Origin: Ciona intestinalis
Taxonomy: Eukaryota > Chordata > Ascidiacea > Phlebobranchia > Cionidae
DNA: 64,000 nucleotides
NCBI RefSeq assembly: GCF_000224145.3
Contig: NC_020166.2
Coordinates: forward strand, 2,969,561 to 3,033,560
Reading direction: 5' to 3'
A program made the translations under genes and the position numbers. How positions within the stretch are numbered: the stretch's first letter is position 1; each line of letters begins with the position of its first letter. Below the pieces are notes generated by a model. The model was not told where the DNA came from and did not search any database. It saw nothing but the letters and a program-made list of their open reading frames with translations. Of this stretch, positions 47,709 through 57,681 are shown piece after piece.

Positions 47709-50700
47709 GGTGGGAAAAGATGGGACACCTTTAGCACATAATAGAAAATATCCTGATCGTGTTAATCCTGATCATGTTTTAAACAATTAACAACAGTCTA
47801 TTTCAGTCGTAAGGATATAGTTTTATAATTCTTCAAATGTTTTTTGTTTACTATTAAAATGAAAAGAGAAAATACAGTCAAAACGTATCCCATCTTCCCC
47901 CACCCTACTGTATAAATATAGTGGGGTGGGGAAAGAGGGGACCTTTAGCACTTAATATCCAAATATCCTGATCGTGTTTTAAACAATTAACAATGATCTA
48001 TAGAAATCGTGAGGATAGGATTTTATAATTCTTTGAATATTTCGTGTCTACTACTAAATATGATGGGAAAATAGAATAAAAAGGTGTCTGATCTTCCCCT
48101 ACCCTACTACATAAAAAAGTTCACATATATAATATACTCAACATAACTAAGGCATCAGCCAATAAGGCAGTATCACATGCCGCACCTGTAAGTTTGTTTG
48201 GAATCTCTGGAGGCGTGACAGCAACTTCACGTTTGAATGGATGATAGTCTGTTGTGCTTAGTGAAGATGGAGAACTTGAAGCTGCTGTTCCACTCACTAC
48301 AGGGATGTCTTCAGGGTTGGTAAGGTATCTCAATTCTGTAATTATGAAGTGGTGTTAAGTGATATCTGTAGTTATGCTGGTGTAAAATGGAGATTTTTTA
48401 ACTTTATATTACCCTTTTCGCAGGATAAAACATTGACGGATTAGCAATTTCGCCCAAAAATTATTTGGTCATTCGTGAACAGCGTTATTTTGCATGGTAA
48501 TCGGTTTATGTGCGTATCAACAATAAAACAGCATATTTTTGCTTAATCTTGCTTATTTTTTGTTTATAATATCACTTCTGATAATCTAAAGTGCTATACC
48601 AAGTGTTATGTTAAAAGAGGGAACACTCTTCCACAATTTTTCGTTTTTTCGCATTGTGCAAGTAACAAACAACCTACTACAGTATACAACGTGCACTTAT
48701 GACACAATGTTGTAGATAACTTTGCTTACTCCAATTAACTGCGTAATAGTTATTAGTTACTATGTAGAAATATTGTGCAATGTGTTTGAAATTCGAATAA
48801 TGAGTGTTTGTTTAACTTGACCAAGACAGTTCAGTTTTTGTGCTGGTCGATACTATAGAAGTATAATTTTTAAAGGGGCATGTATAATAATATGAAGTAA
48901 AAGAAATGTCACATTATTTTTGTCACACTTGAACTGTTGGACAAAGTTTTCTAAACTGTGTGCCAAAACGTTTCCCAATTAATGCCTAGTTTTAAAGTGT
49001 TTTAGCAAATAATATGTAAACTTGTAAAACAGAAACTTGAAATTTAAAACCCAGGCTCGCATGAATAAATAAAAGTAACTTGCTTTATCCTCGTGTGACC
49101 GGAAAAAGACAGTTGTGCCCCAAGGACACATCAGCACACAATGATAGCAACAACAGGCATTGAACCGATAACCTCTGGGTTAAAGCCAAGCACACTAACC
49201 ACTTTGCCACAACACCGACTTAAGAAGTGCAAAAATATTAAGCACAAAAGTTTTAGCATCTATGATTCTACACCTGCATTATGAGTGGATGAACCATCGG
49301 AAGCATATCCATCTGCCGCGCTTTCATCAGATGAAGCATCTTTACCAGCAATTGTAAAAAGAGGACTCCGAGACCTTTGGTCTGATGTGTTTAGTGGCTT
49401 TTCTTCTGTAATGAAAACATGTGATTTGTTTATTTAGGTGTAGTACTGTACACACAGCAGCGGCCATAGCCATACACATATGGGTAGAGGAAATATGACT
49501 ATAGAATAAAAGTAATAAAAGCCAACTATGTAGAAAAGTAATTGTATAGTTGTAACCTTAATACTGCTAATAGAAAAAATTACCTGCTGCTGACTGTTTT
49601 AAAGAGGGAAAATAACTTGGTATATCTGAATCACTCGATTCATGGATAGACTGGAACTGGAAATTGGACGACTTTGGAATGGGAAATTTTGCAACTTTTG
49701 ACGGGAATTGCACTTGGTCCATTTGTTGAACATAGTCAATTATCTCACGTGGTGAAATATGAAGCAAGTTGAAGCAGTGTTCGATGTCGCCCGTCATTAC
49801 ATTGGTTCTGCCACCTAGGTATAAAAGATTCGTAAACATCATTCTGTGCCATTTTTTACCACTTTACTGACAGAAAACCAAAGCTTTTTTTTCTTGACCC
49901 TTCATTATTAGTAATATAGATAATGAATCAACTTGCTTTATCATTGCATGGCAAGAAAACGACAGTTGTCACAACACAGATGTTCTGTTTTATACTTCTT
50001 GTGCCAACTTACAAGTTACCATGATTGTGCATGTATATTACTTTGCGAGTATATAATTGTATTTTTGTAAACATCCACAATGATAGCAGTGACAAGCCTT
50101 GAACCTATTATCTGTGGGCTACAGACAGGCGCCATGGCCCACCACTCTGGTCATTATATTTTTAATTAACCATTGACATAGTGTCGCTAAAACCTATTGA
50201 TATTACTTCAACTGTTGTTGATGTGGGTGTATAATAACCATACGTCCGTACCTACAGCATGCTGCAGTTTTTATTGATACATTGAGACTGACTAACTTAT
50301 AGAATTTTTAGACCTAAAAAAAGCTTATAAGCAGGCATGCTTTTTTAGAGCAGAAAATTACACAGCGTGGTCACTTTACCAGTCTGCACAGTACGGCAAG
50401 TGCACGAGCGATTCTGTTTATAATCTTTTGGTGACGCACGCCATAATTGCCCCACGCACACCAATTAGTTAAACAAAGAAAAAACATGTATTAAATTAAT
50501 TAAGATTTCCTAACGTGGCTTAAAATTGTACGCCGATTTTGGATAATAGCACGACTGCACGCTAAAAATAGCCTTCTTGCACTCACGTGATCTCGTCAAA
50601 AACTGGCATACTCTGCAGACAGGTCACTTTCACATCACAGTTTTGTAGTAATTGTTTTAAACAGTAAATTTAAAATCACGTCCTTACATTTTTCACTCAG

Positions 50701-50853
50701 GTCATGAGCAGTCCGTCCAGTTGTGAGAAGAAACCTTTCCAAGAGATCTGTCAATACTTCTAAAGTACCAAGTTGTAAGGAATCGAATCCAACAGCCTGA
50801 GTCAGTTGAGCTACCACTATCTTTAAAACGCCCTTGCTAAATACGTCCGCCAT
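38037..50853 (-). CDS. TAF3: TFIID subunit 3 (TAF3), 846 aa, seventeen exons
   Basis: Minus-strand exons 50688-50853, 49584-49814, 49274-49405, 48186-48335, 47178-47609, 46526-46614, 45418-45528, 44657-44855, 43919-43961, 43409-43548, 42789-42875, 42567-42670, 41900-42070, 41425-41489, 39664-39821, 39242-39389 and 38037-38151 keep frame throughout (2541 bases with stop; human about 930 aa). The N-terminus is the histone fold (VLKIVVAQLTQAVGFDSLQL; then CGRTNVMTGDIEHCFNLLHI) that pairs with TAF10. A long low-complexity Ser/Pro middle and a Lys-rich segment (DKKKEKKEKKKKKEKE) follow. The C-terminus is a complete C4HC3 PHD finger (VWICPGCNKPDDGSPMIGCD; CDDWYHWPCVG; EEWFCPNC), which in the family reads H3K4me3 to bring TFIID to promoters. 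AATAAA on the minus strand at 37859-37864 is a candidate poly(A) signal. Introns carry SINEs, MITEs and two minisatellites. Confidence 0.95.
38521..38860 (+). mobile_element. SINE copy, near full length, in the last TAF3 intron
   Basis: tRNA-like head (aatggttagcgggcctgcct, then box B-like gggttaaggctc), body (tgtccttgggcaagacacat) and tail (aacataacacccgtggtata). It faces the next copy tail to tail. Confidence 0.8.
38868..39190 (-). mobile_element. SINE copy, near full length, opposite orientation
   Basis: Starts with the tail (acttactttatcctcgcgtg), passes ccagcttacgagttaccatg and ends with the tRNA-like head (ttgaacccattacccatgag). With 38521-38860 it forms a large inverted repeat in the TAF3 intron. 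Confidence 0.8.
39850..40110 (+). mobile_element. SINE copy in TAF3 intron 14
   Basis: Clear tRNA-like head: ggcaaagtggttagcatgcc (A-box side), aaagggttcaaggctcgtg (B box). The tail is truncated after ggttactgttgccccgcc. Confidence 0.85.
41080..41240 (-). mobile_element. SINE fragment in TAF3 intron 14
   Basis: Reverse body and head: ccattagtgaccgctgggtt, taagtgtcttgcccaaggac, ccactaagccatggcgct. Confidence 0.7.
41540..41830 (+). mobile_element. SINE copy in TAF3 intron 13
   Basis: Body (gtgttcttgggcaagagtaa; aagtggtcaccgatgggttc) and tail (aacagaacacaggtgttata; ttgccccgtcacacaaagat). The head is worn. Confidence 0.7.
42200..42522 (-). mobile_element. Family B repeat related to MITE family A, in TAF3 intron 12
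   Basis: Its right end (ttaagtgtcccatctttccc, cattgtactata) resembles family A but with TACAATGGGG instead of TAGGGTGGGG. The internal sequence is shared with 52819-53130 and 58266-58575. Confidence 0.7.
43073..43397 (-). mobile_element. Full-length SINE abutting TAF3 exon 10
   Basis: Tail (caatctcgcgtgggaaggta) to tRNA-like head (gcgctaactattatgccaca), ending about 12 bases from the exon 10 donor at 43409. Confidence 0.8.
44235..44655 (+). repeat. Minisatellite (units of about 50-57 bp) abutting the TAF3 exon 8 donor
   Basis: cattcaga recurs at about 44313, 44362, 44419, 44468, 44525 and 44582, with the surrounding cacaaattgacacttattg repeated. The array ends at the exon 8 donor, and several units carry donor-like minus-strand motifs such as TTTGTGAGA. 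Confidence 0.75.
45869..46127 (+). repeat. 9-bp minisatellite (TATGTCCGC)n in TAF3 intron 6
   Basis: Dozens of tandem 9-mers (tatgtccgc, tatgtccac, tgtgtccgc). A short inverted part at the right end (acatagtggacatagcggac) lets the array fold back on itself. Its open frame (Met-Ser-Ala repeats) is a result of the 3n unit length. Confidence 0.85.
46284..46469. mobile_element. MITE family A copy in TAF3 intron 6
   Basis: Ends tatagtagggtgggggaaat and cttcccccacccactata. Confidence 0.8.
47039..47135. mobile_element. Family C MITE, partial
   Basis: agtggcgcagccaggggggg left end, then ccaaccccccctttttaaac. The right end is not found before TAF3 exon 5. Confidence 0.55.
47701..48111. mobile_element. 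Two MITE family A copies in tandem, TAF3 intron 4
   Basis: Copies at 47701-47913 and 47918-48111 are separated by only a few bases after a long TA microsatellite (47645-47703). The first has a short internal duplication (tcctgatcgtgttaatcctg). Confidence 0.8.
48411..48790. mobile_element. Diverged family E element in TAF3 intron 3
   Basis: acccttttcgcaggataaaa start and an internal ttattttgcatggtaatcgg match the element at 8761-9154. The right end is worn. Confidence 0.55.
49075..49222 (-). mobile_element. SINE with internal deletion in TAF3 intron 3
   Basis: Tail (aacttgctttatcctcgtgt) joined to body and head (ccccaaggacacatcagcac; cactaaccactttgccacaa). Confidence 0.7.
49930..50150 (-). 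mobile_element. SINE in TAF3 intron 1
   Basis: Tail (cttgctttatcattgcatgg; gatgttctgttttatacttc) and head (agccttgaacctattatctg). Confidence 0.65.
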
Positions 50854-50881
50854 GTTTCTGGAGCAAGAATATGAGCAAAAT

Positions 50882-51088
50882 GTATGGTAGGACTAGGGTA
50901 ACTTTTTGTTCTATTTTCTCGTCCCATATGAATGATGGTAGTGGTAGTACTATAGTTAACCAAAAAAATCAAAGAATTAAAAATCCGTATATTTACGACT
51001 TCCATAGACTGTTGTTAATTGTTTAAAACACGATCGAGATGTTTAGATATTATGTGTAAAGGTGTCCTATCTTCCCCACAATACTTTA
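50882..51088. mobile_element. MITE family A copy just upstream of TAF3
   Basis: It starts about 30 bases before the TAF3 ATG on the upstream side (ggtaggactagggtaacttt) and ends tgtcctatcttccccacaat. It must overlap the TAF3 promoter or 5' UTR region. Confidence 0.7.
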
Positions 51089-51386
51089 TTTACAAATTAG
51101 TATTTATATCCATTGCTAGCTGAGCTAGCATATTGAAGCGTTTTGTAAAAAAGTAATTTAAGAAAATACCCGAAATGTTTTCCGCTAGTGGGCGTTGAGG
51201 GTATTTTGTTTAAAGGGAGTTCAAATATTTAAAGAAAAAGATAGTCCGCATAAAAAGTAACAGAGAAACAAAACTTTTCCTCCTTGTGCAAACTGTAAAA
51301 AATACATGGGCAACTTTAAAAGAGTACAAAACTATGATGTCATTAGGAAACTTTGAAAAAAACATATGAGTGAATATAGCCTATAT

Positions 51387-51833
51387 CAGAGTCGTATAAA
51401 CACCGAGTAGTCCAACCCATTGTTACGTAAAACACAAATTGAACGGCAATTTGGGTCCAAAATAACACAGTAGGTATAGGAAAAATGTATGTTTTTCGGT
51501 AAATTACAGAAAAACTTGGGCCTAAAAACAAATTTAAAGGTTGAAAAATGTAAAAAATATGTGTTATTTGTTTTCTGTGTCAAAAAAGTCAAAAATTAAA
51601 ATTAGAAGCGGTTAATTTGCGACATTTTAGTCATTTAATGCGGCTAAATTTATACTTTTTTTCTAAAAAATGTTTGGTAAGGTAAATAGAAGCTGTTTTA
51701 CACCTTCCCACAATAGGAAAACACAAACAAAACTTAACAAGTTCGTTTAAACCCATTGCCAAAGTCACTACTTTTGCTCTATTTTGGACACACATAGACG
51801 GCAGTTGGACTACTCGGTGTTTATACGACTCTG
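51387..51833. mobile_element. Non-autonomous hAT-type element, 447 bp
   Basis: Perfect 30-bp terminal inverted repeats starting CAGAGTCGTATAAACACCGA at 51387 and ending with its reverse complement at 51833. They are flanked by the 8-bp direct repeat GCCTATAT (51379-51386 and 51834-51841). The 8-bp target duplication and CAGAG start are hAT traits. No transposase is encoded. The identical ends suggest a recent insertion. Confidence 0.85.
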
Positions 51834-52189
51834 GCCTATATAGTAGGGCGCGCAATAAATGACATCGTATACCATTAACTATACGCAATAAATGCAACTT
51901 TGAAAGGGTACAAAAACTATGATGTCATTTAGAAACTTTGGTGCATAAAAACCTAACACAGCAAAGAAAAAAAATGGCTCCCACTTGGCATTCTTTTTCG
52001 TCCAGACAGTATACCAATCTTAACTGCCAAAACACGAAAGAAAAAAACACTTCTTTGAGGTTAAATACTTTGAAAATCAATAAGCTTTTAAACATTTCAA
52101 CATTTTTATTTTCTTTGGTAGGAAACAAAATATTGTAAGTTACTGCTTTGTGATATTCTGTTATCGCAACTAGCGTTTTGTTATGGCAG

Positions 52190-52667
52190 ATGAACAAGTC
52201 AGCACTTTTTCTCTTGCTTCTCATTGGCCTCCTCGTCCCCACTGAAACCACTGATGCTACTAATAAACAGTCGCGCCATCGACGTCGTAATTCTGGATGG
52301 AATCAGCAAGAACAAGTAGAAAACGGTAAGCATGCACGGTTATAAAACGGCTGAAAATGTCACAAATGAACGAATTTATAACTTGATAATACAAACACAC
52401 GATAATCAAACCAATAGTTTTATATATATACTAAAATTGTTTAAACTGTATATATACTACATGAACGTTTGCGCTAATAATAAGGAACTTGTCTAGTAAA
52501 ACCACTGTAAGTTTTGACAATATAATTAATCTTGTTTTGGTCTTAGGAAAAAATTGATAACATTTTCGCAAATTTCAGATGGCAACCTTTTGCAGGATAC
52601 TTACGATGAATGTTCCTTCGCGTCCAATCTGCCAGTAGACAATTTTAATAAACTGTACAGCAGATAA
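52190..52667 (+). CDS. Small secreted peptide precursor, 74 aa, two exons
   Basis: Exons 52190-52325 and 52579-52667 join in frame (G|gtaagc ... ttcag|AT). The product starts MNKSALFLLLLIGLLVPTET, a classic signal peptide. A basic cleavage-like site RHRRR lies at residues 29-33. The putative mature part begins NSGWNQQEQVEN and ends with FNKLYSR and stop; it has one cysteine (DECSFAS). I do not recognise it. It may be a peptide hormone, antimicrobial or other short secreted factor. An ATG at 52183 opens an overlapping out-of-frame 20-codon frame, which could lower translation. AATAAA lies inside the last codons (about 52646). Confidence 0.6.
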
Positions 52668-52713
52668 CTTTGTGCTATGTACTACCAGTCTTTTTCGTTC
52701 TATAGCCTATTCT

Positions 52714-52817
52714 ATATGGTAGGGTGGGGAAGACAGAACATCTCTAGCACATGATATCCAAATATCACAATCGTGTTTTAAATCATTAACAACAATGTAT
52801 GGCAGCTGTGAGGCTTT
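52714..52817. mobile_element. Partial MITE family A
   Basis: Left half only (tatatggtagggtggggaag). It is joined directly to the family B repeat that follows. Confidence 0.65.
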
Positions 52818-52818
52818 G

Positions 52819-53130
52819 ATATAGTACAATGGGGGAAATGGGACACATAAGCACATATTGCCAAATATTTCCAAAATCAAAATAGATGACGGGTTTTTTG
52901 GTAATACCACGAATTAATACCATCATTCCTTTATTAATTGACACCAATTTAATAAAATATAATAAATCACACGAGGAGTTATTTAACTACCCACACAACA
53001 AGTGAAATTTTACAAATTCGAAAGATGGGACAGTTTGAAATCATTGTTAATTTTGATTATTAAGTGTATTTATAAATGGTAATATACGTAAATAACACGA
53101 AATAATACTGTACGCTTTGAAAATTCTAAT
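52819..53130 (+). mobile_element. Family B repeat
   Basis: Starts tatagtacaatgggggaaat, continues cacgaggagttatttaacta, and shares its interior with 42200-42522 (reverse) and 58266-58575. Confidence 0.7.
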
Positions 53131-53835
53131 TCTAAACAATCTTTTTCTTGCCCTACTCCGGCTTACTGCTACAGTTTTTAACATGTTGGTTACCTATACA
53201 TTATATTATTGCATAACAATTGGTATTGTTTGAACGTCAATGGGTAATGTTCGAACATCAATGGGTAAATATTGTATCCAACAAGTGTATATGAACTTGT
53301 AATAACAGAAAATTGATTATAACTATTGATAAAGTTTTTATTTTTGCTACAAATTGGGTATTACTACTCTGTTTTTGGCACAAGCCCCTTCTTATAAATT
53401 AACACCAAGTGCAAATGACCAGATTTCGAATATATTTTAAAAATATTATCATTTATTATATCAGTATCTTTTAGTTAAATATCCCCCTGAGGTTTCTTTG
53501 CCATGAAAATTTCATATATACAACGTTAAACCGATATTTTTGTTGTTGTTTTATCTCAAATTAAAGTCATATTGACCCCTGCCTGTTTTCTTTATGCTTA
53601 TATCTCAGTGTTTTTTTACAAAACTAAACTAGTTTTATGAGACAAAATTAAACTGTACGAAATATTCAAGGTTGTTTTATGAAGCTAGAAACTAGTTTAA
53701 TCGTTCGCACACGCAAACTAAAAAAATTCATTGGCTTTACTATGATTTAGCGAGCATTAAAAAATAGCACCTTAATATTTTGTCCAAAGTATATTTGTTT
53801 ATTAAATCCTTGAATAGTATATAAATTAGACATAT
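53131..53835. other. 3' flank of the glucuronosyltransferase gene
   Basis: No gene seen. The part from about 53500 to 53780 is duplicated at 56104-56372. Confidence 0.6.
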
Positions 53836-54693
53836 TCACGTTTCAATAATTGGATTATATTCGTCTCCTAGCTGTTGGGCGACTTTTTCTTGATAAAGGT
53901 TCGCTTTTGCAGTTTGTGTGTGCCATACATTAACTTCCCTGCAGTTATTTCCTTTGGCTTCCATTTTATCTCTTGTTAAACCAAGATCGCCTAAGAATAT
54001 TGATTCCAGGTCAAACGCGTCTACAAATTTCACGTCCGGATGCTGGCGCAAGAGAGCAGTGTTGATTGCAAAGCCAGCCATATCAATCGGGATGGTTCGG
54101 TTTGTTTCCCAGGTTACACGCCACGTTAAAACTTTGCCATTTTTACACCGAACTGGGCCTTCGACGACCAAGCCACCGACCAGCCCCACCGGCCATACAG
54201 AAGCCACTTTAGTTGTTCTCATTTCTTCAAACAGTTTCAAGTCATAGGTGTTGTCATCATCCATAAAGTAAACCACACCTTGTGTAACGTTATTTCTAAC
54301 CCAAGCTAAAGCGGCATTTCTTGTTAATAAGTCTTTCACCCCACTTTTGTGATGGCTGTTCTTTTTATTCTTTTTATTAAGATGCGTATATTTTAGTCCT
54401 GATTTTTGCAAGAGCCTTCTAACCAGCGGCGTCTTCTCTACCGAATCTTCAATTAAAATCCAATGAAAGTTTGGAACATGCATTAAAGTATAAATTAATC
54501 TCGTGAGATCTGCTTTCTGGGTAAGCCTTGCATACGTGGACGTAATTCCGTAAATCGTTTGATCGTTATATTCTGCAGTTCCTTTTCCCAACAATCTGAC
54601 GGATTCTGGAAGAATTTCCCGATCTATAAAAAAAATCAACAGAACAAATACCACGGCACCAGTATAGAAGAGTTTTATTGTTGATTTTACCAT
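53836..54693 (-). CDS. GT43 beta-1,3-glucuronosyltransferase, intronless, 285 aa
   Basis: A single minus-strand exon, type II Golgi membrane protein: short cytosolic N-end, membrane anchor at about residues 9-24 (FYTGAVVFVLLIFFID), then the catalytic domain. Family motifs: STYARLTQKADLTRL, HVPNFHWILIEDS, the metal-binding DDD in VVYFMDDDNTYDLKLFEEMR, SVWPVGLVGGL, PIDMAGFAIN, catalytic Glu in DLESIFLGDLG, and NVWHTQTAK. It transfers glucuronic acid from UDP-GlcA to galactose, as in the proteoglycan linker (B3GAT3) or HNK-1 (B3GAT1/2). Which member it is cannot be told by eye. The stem is short (human B3GAT3 is 335 aa). An acceptor-like tgttgcag directly before the ATG suggests cis or spliced-leader trans-splicing at the 5' end. 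A tandem second copy is implied at 56104-57410. Confidence 0.92.
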   Translation of the reverse strand: MVKSTIKLFYTGAVVFVLLIFFIDREILPESVRLLGKGTAEYNDQTIYGITSTYARLTQKADLTRLIYTLMHVPNFHWILIEDSVEKTPLVRRLLQKSGLKYTHLNKKNKKNSHHKSGVKDLLTRNAALAWVRNNVTQGVVYFMDDDNTYDLKLFEEMRTTKVASVWPVGLVGGLVVEGPVRCKNGKVLTWRVTWETNRTIPIDMAGFAINTALLRQHPDVKFVDAFDLESIFLGDLGLTRDKMEAKGNNCREVNVWHTQTAKANLYQEKVAQQLGDEYNPIIET

Positions 54694-54794
54694 TCTGCAA
54701 CACCTGCAAATTGTTTAATACATTTTTTTGCGTAATTTTTACAAAAAATCTGTCTATTTCTGAAACATTAAGAAGGTATAAACAGCGAAATAAA

Positions 54795-54885
54795 AACTGG
54801 CCAATAAATTACTTCGTATACCATTAACTATCAATAAATGACTTCGTATACCATTAACTATCAATAAATGACTTCGTATACCATC
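54795..54885 (+). repeat. Triple 29-bp tandem repeat upstream of the GT43 gene
   Basis: caataaatgacttcgtatac with attaactat repeated three times. It is also found in the second copy (about 56545-56630) and as a single unit next to the hAT element (51850-51880). Confidence 0.75.
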
Positions 54886-55159
54886 ACATTGCTGCAACAC
54901 AAATATCCTGGCTCACATTGTGCCAAATAAGTCCTATTGTAACCTATATATTCAACGAAGAATGGTGAGGAAGTCAAGCCGCCTCAAGGCATCTCCTGCC
55001 ATTATTAGTATGATACTGTAAAAAGGCGTAAGCGGGCTTAAAGTTAACACACACGACAACCCTGAAGCAGCATTTAACATAAAATGCATCTTGTTGTGTT
55101 CTTGGGTTTATACTGAGACGCAAAATAGTAAAATGAAAAATAATGCGAGTATACACACG

Positions 55160-55356
55160 TATAGTAGGGTGGGGTAAGATGAGACACCTTTGGCAAACAA
55201 TATCCAAATGTCCTGATTGTGTTTTAAACAATTAACAATGATCTGTGGGAGTCTTGAGGATGTAGTTTTATAATTCTTTGAGTGTTCTTGATTTACTACT
55301 AAATGGGACGAGAAAATAGATTTAAAAAGTGTCCCATCTTCCCCCAACGTACTATA
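55160..55356. mobile_element. MITE family A copy (duplicated at 56900-57096)
   Basis: Ends tatagtagggtggggtaaga and cccatcttcccccaacgtac. It is identical in position in both GT43 flanks, so it was inserted before the duplication. Confidence 0.85.
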
Positions 55357-56103
55357 CATATAGGGCAGTTAATTGCGACATAGCGACACAAATTACTACA
55401 TACCCACACAATTAATAATAAATCACACTGAATGCGGCTCAATCCGCGAATCACGTGACTATAAAGACGTGCAACTGCCTTTCTGTCATGGGTGTGGTCG
55501 GAGGCGTGTCCATAACACAAACAAAAACATACGTTACCCGTAGCGTCCCATTTAAAAGATACCGTATGTGAACACTTTGTTACTTTTTCCGGCCACGTAT
55601 GCAACTTCATGATGACTGTTTTCAGGCACTTAGACGGAGTTTCGTATGATTTAGTTACAGGGCCTAAACACACCCAAATGCACATCGCTTTAATAGATAG
55701 TGTGTTTTTCTAATTCCAACGACACCTTACTTGTTTTAATCGATTCTGTATAACCAAAGATATTCTTGCTCAAACACCGTGAAATTCATAAAACTGATTT
55801 GAAAGTTGCGTGGCGAAAAAATTGAGAAGTGTACTACACACGTGACAAATCACGTCACAAAATTGTTGAAGCGTGGCCGCTCTCATTCAGAAACACTGAG
55901 AAAGGCGAAGAGCAGTGTTTTTAGCGAAAAACGAGAGAACAAGAGGTATAAATTACTCAATTAAAAGCAAACATTTCAAAGTTTGGCAATGAAAACATAC
56001 AAAACTACAATGTGGGGGAAGATGGGACTCTAAATTGAAATATATTTGCATTAGCAGTATTCTGCAACTTGTAGTTAACCTACCGAGTTTAACAGGCTGT
56101 GCT

Positions 56104-57410
56104 AGTTTCTTTGCCATGTAAATTTTATATATATGTATAATTAAAGTCATATTGACCCCTGCCTATTTTCTTTATGCTTATATCTCAGTGTTTTTTTTAC
56201 AAAACTAAAACTAGTTTTATGAGACAATATCAAACTGTACGAAATATTCAAGGTTGTTTTATGAAGCTATGAAACTAGTTTAATCGTTCGCACACGCAAA
56301 CTAAAAAAATTCATTGGCTTTACTATGATTTAGCGAGCATTAGAAAATAGCACCTTACCATTTCGCATTTTTNNNNNNNNNNNNNNNNNNNNNNNNNNNN
56401 NNNNNNNNNNNNNNNNNNNNNNACTGTTGATTTTACCATTCTGCAACACCTGCAAATTGTTTAATACATTTTTTGGGTAATTTTTACAAAAAATCTGTCT
56501 ATTTCTGAAACATTAAGAGGATATAAACAGCGAAATAAAAACTAGCCAATAAATTACTTCGTATACCATTAACTATCAATAAATGACTTCGTATACCATT
56601 AACTATCAATAAATGACTTCCTATACCATCACATTGCTGCAACACAAATATCCTGGCTCACATTGTGCCAAATAAGTCCTATTGTACATAATCAACGAAG
56701 AATGGTGAGGAAGTCAAGCCGCCTCAAGGCATCTCCTGCCATTATTAGTATGATACTGTAAAAAGGCGTAAGCGGGCTTAAAGTTAACACACACGACACC
56801 CCTGAAGCAGCATTTAACATAAAATGCATCTTGTTGTGTTCTTGGGTTTATACTGAGACGCAAAATAGTAAAATGAAAAATAATGCGAGTATACACACGT
56901 ATAGTAGGGTGGGGTAAGATGAGACACCTTTGGCAAACAATATCCAAATGTCCTGATTGTGTTTTAAACAATTAACAATGATCTGTGGGAGTCTTGAGGA
57001 TGTAGTTTTATAATTCTTTGAGTGTTCTTGATTTACTACTAAATGGGACGAGAAAATAGATTTAAAAAGTGTCCCATCTTCCCCCAACGTACTATACATA
57101 TAGGGCAGTTAATTGCGACATAGCGACACAAATTACTACATACCCACACAATTAATAATAAATCACACTGAATGCGGCTCAATCCGCGAATCACGTGACT
57201 ATAAAGACGTGCAACTGCCTTTCTGTCATGGGTGTGGTCGGAGGCGTGTCCATAACACAAACAAAAACATACGTTACCCGTAGCGTCATATTTAAAAGAT
57301 ACCGTATGTGAACACACTGCTTTTTGATACTTTTTCCGGCCACGTATGCAATTTCATGATGACTGTTTTCAGGCACTTAGACGGAGTTTCGTATGATTTA
57401 GTTAATTTAC
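56104..57410 (-). other. Tandem duplicate of the GT43 locus with its coding part missing in a gap
   Basis: 56104-56372 matches the gene's 3' flank (about 53500-53780) and 56423-57410 matches its 5' flank from the start codon region (54675-55660). Between them is a 50-N gap where about 0.9 kb of coding sequence would be expected. The order (3' flank, gap, 5' flank) fits a real second gene collapsed in assembly. Confidence 0.7.
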
Positions 57411-57681
57411 GCTGGTGTGACCGTGACGTATTGTGATATATATATATATATATATTCATAAATTTTGTTAAGTTCGACCTTTGTATTCAATTGCGAGAGA
57501 TTTACTACCATTTCCCCTTTTTAAAAAAAGTTTCCATGCCTTTCTTTTTTTGTGAAAACGAGAGAGCTGCACAAGTTGGAAGGACGTAGCTGATAAGCGC
57601 ATATGACCAACTATACAATTTGTTTGTAAAATAAATTTCATTCATTCACAATGGAAGTAGAGAACGCTATATCCACTGTAC

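Larger units (their letters stand above)
54694..56103. other. 5' flank of the GT43 gene and spacer of the tandem duplication
   Basis: Contains the 29-bp repeats, a MITE at 55160-55356 and non-coding sequence. Minus-strand open frames at 54974-55685 cross the MITE and have no support as genes. Confidence 0.6.

Noticed and set aside
53918-54247. 109-codon plus-strand frame
   Set aside because: Antisense shadow of the GT43 coding exon.
54795-54885. Resemblance of acttcgtata repeats to a loxP arm
   Set aside because: Only a 10-base match without the inverted partner or spacer. It is a local 29-bp tandem repeat.
55108-57376. Repeated minus-strand frames at 55108-55685 and 56848-57376 as paired genes
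   Set aside because: They cross the MITE and flanking DNA in both duplicated blocks; conservation is explained by the recent duplication.
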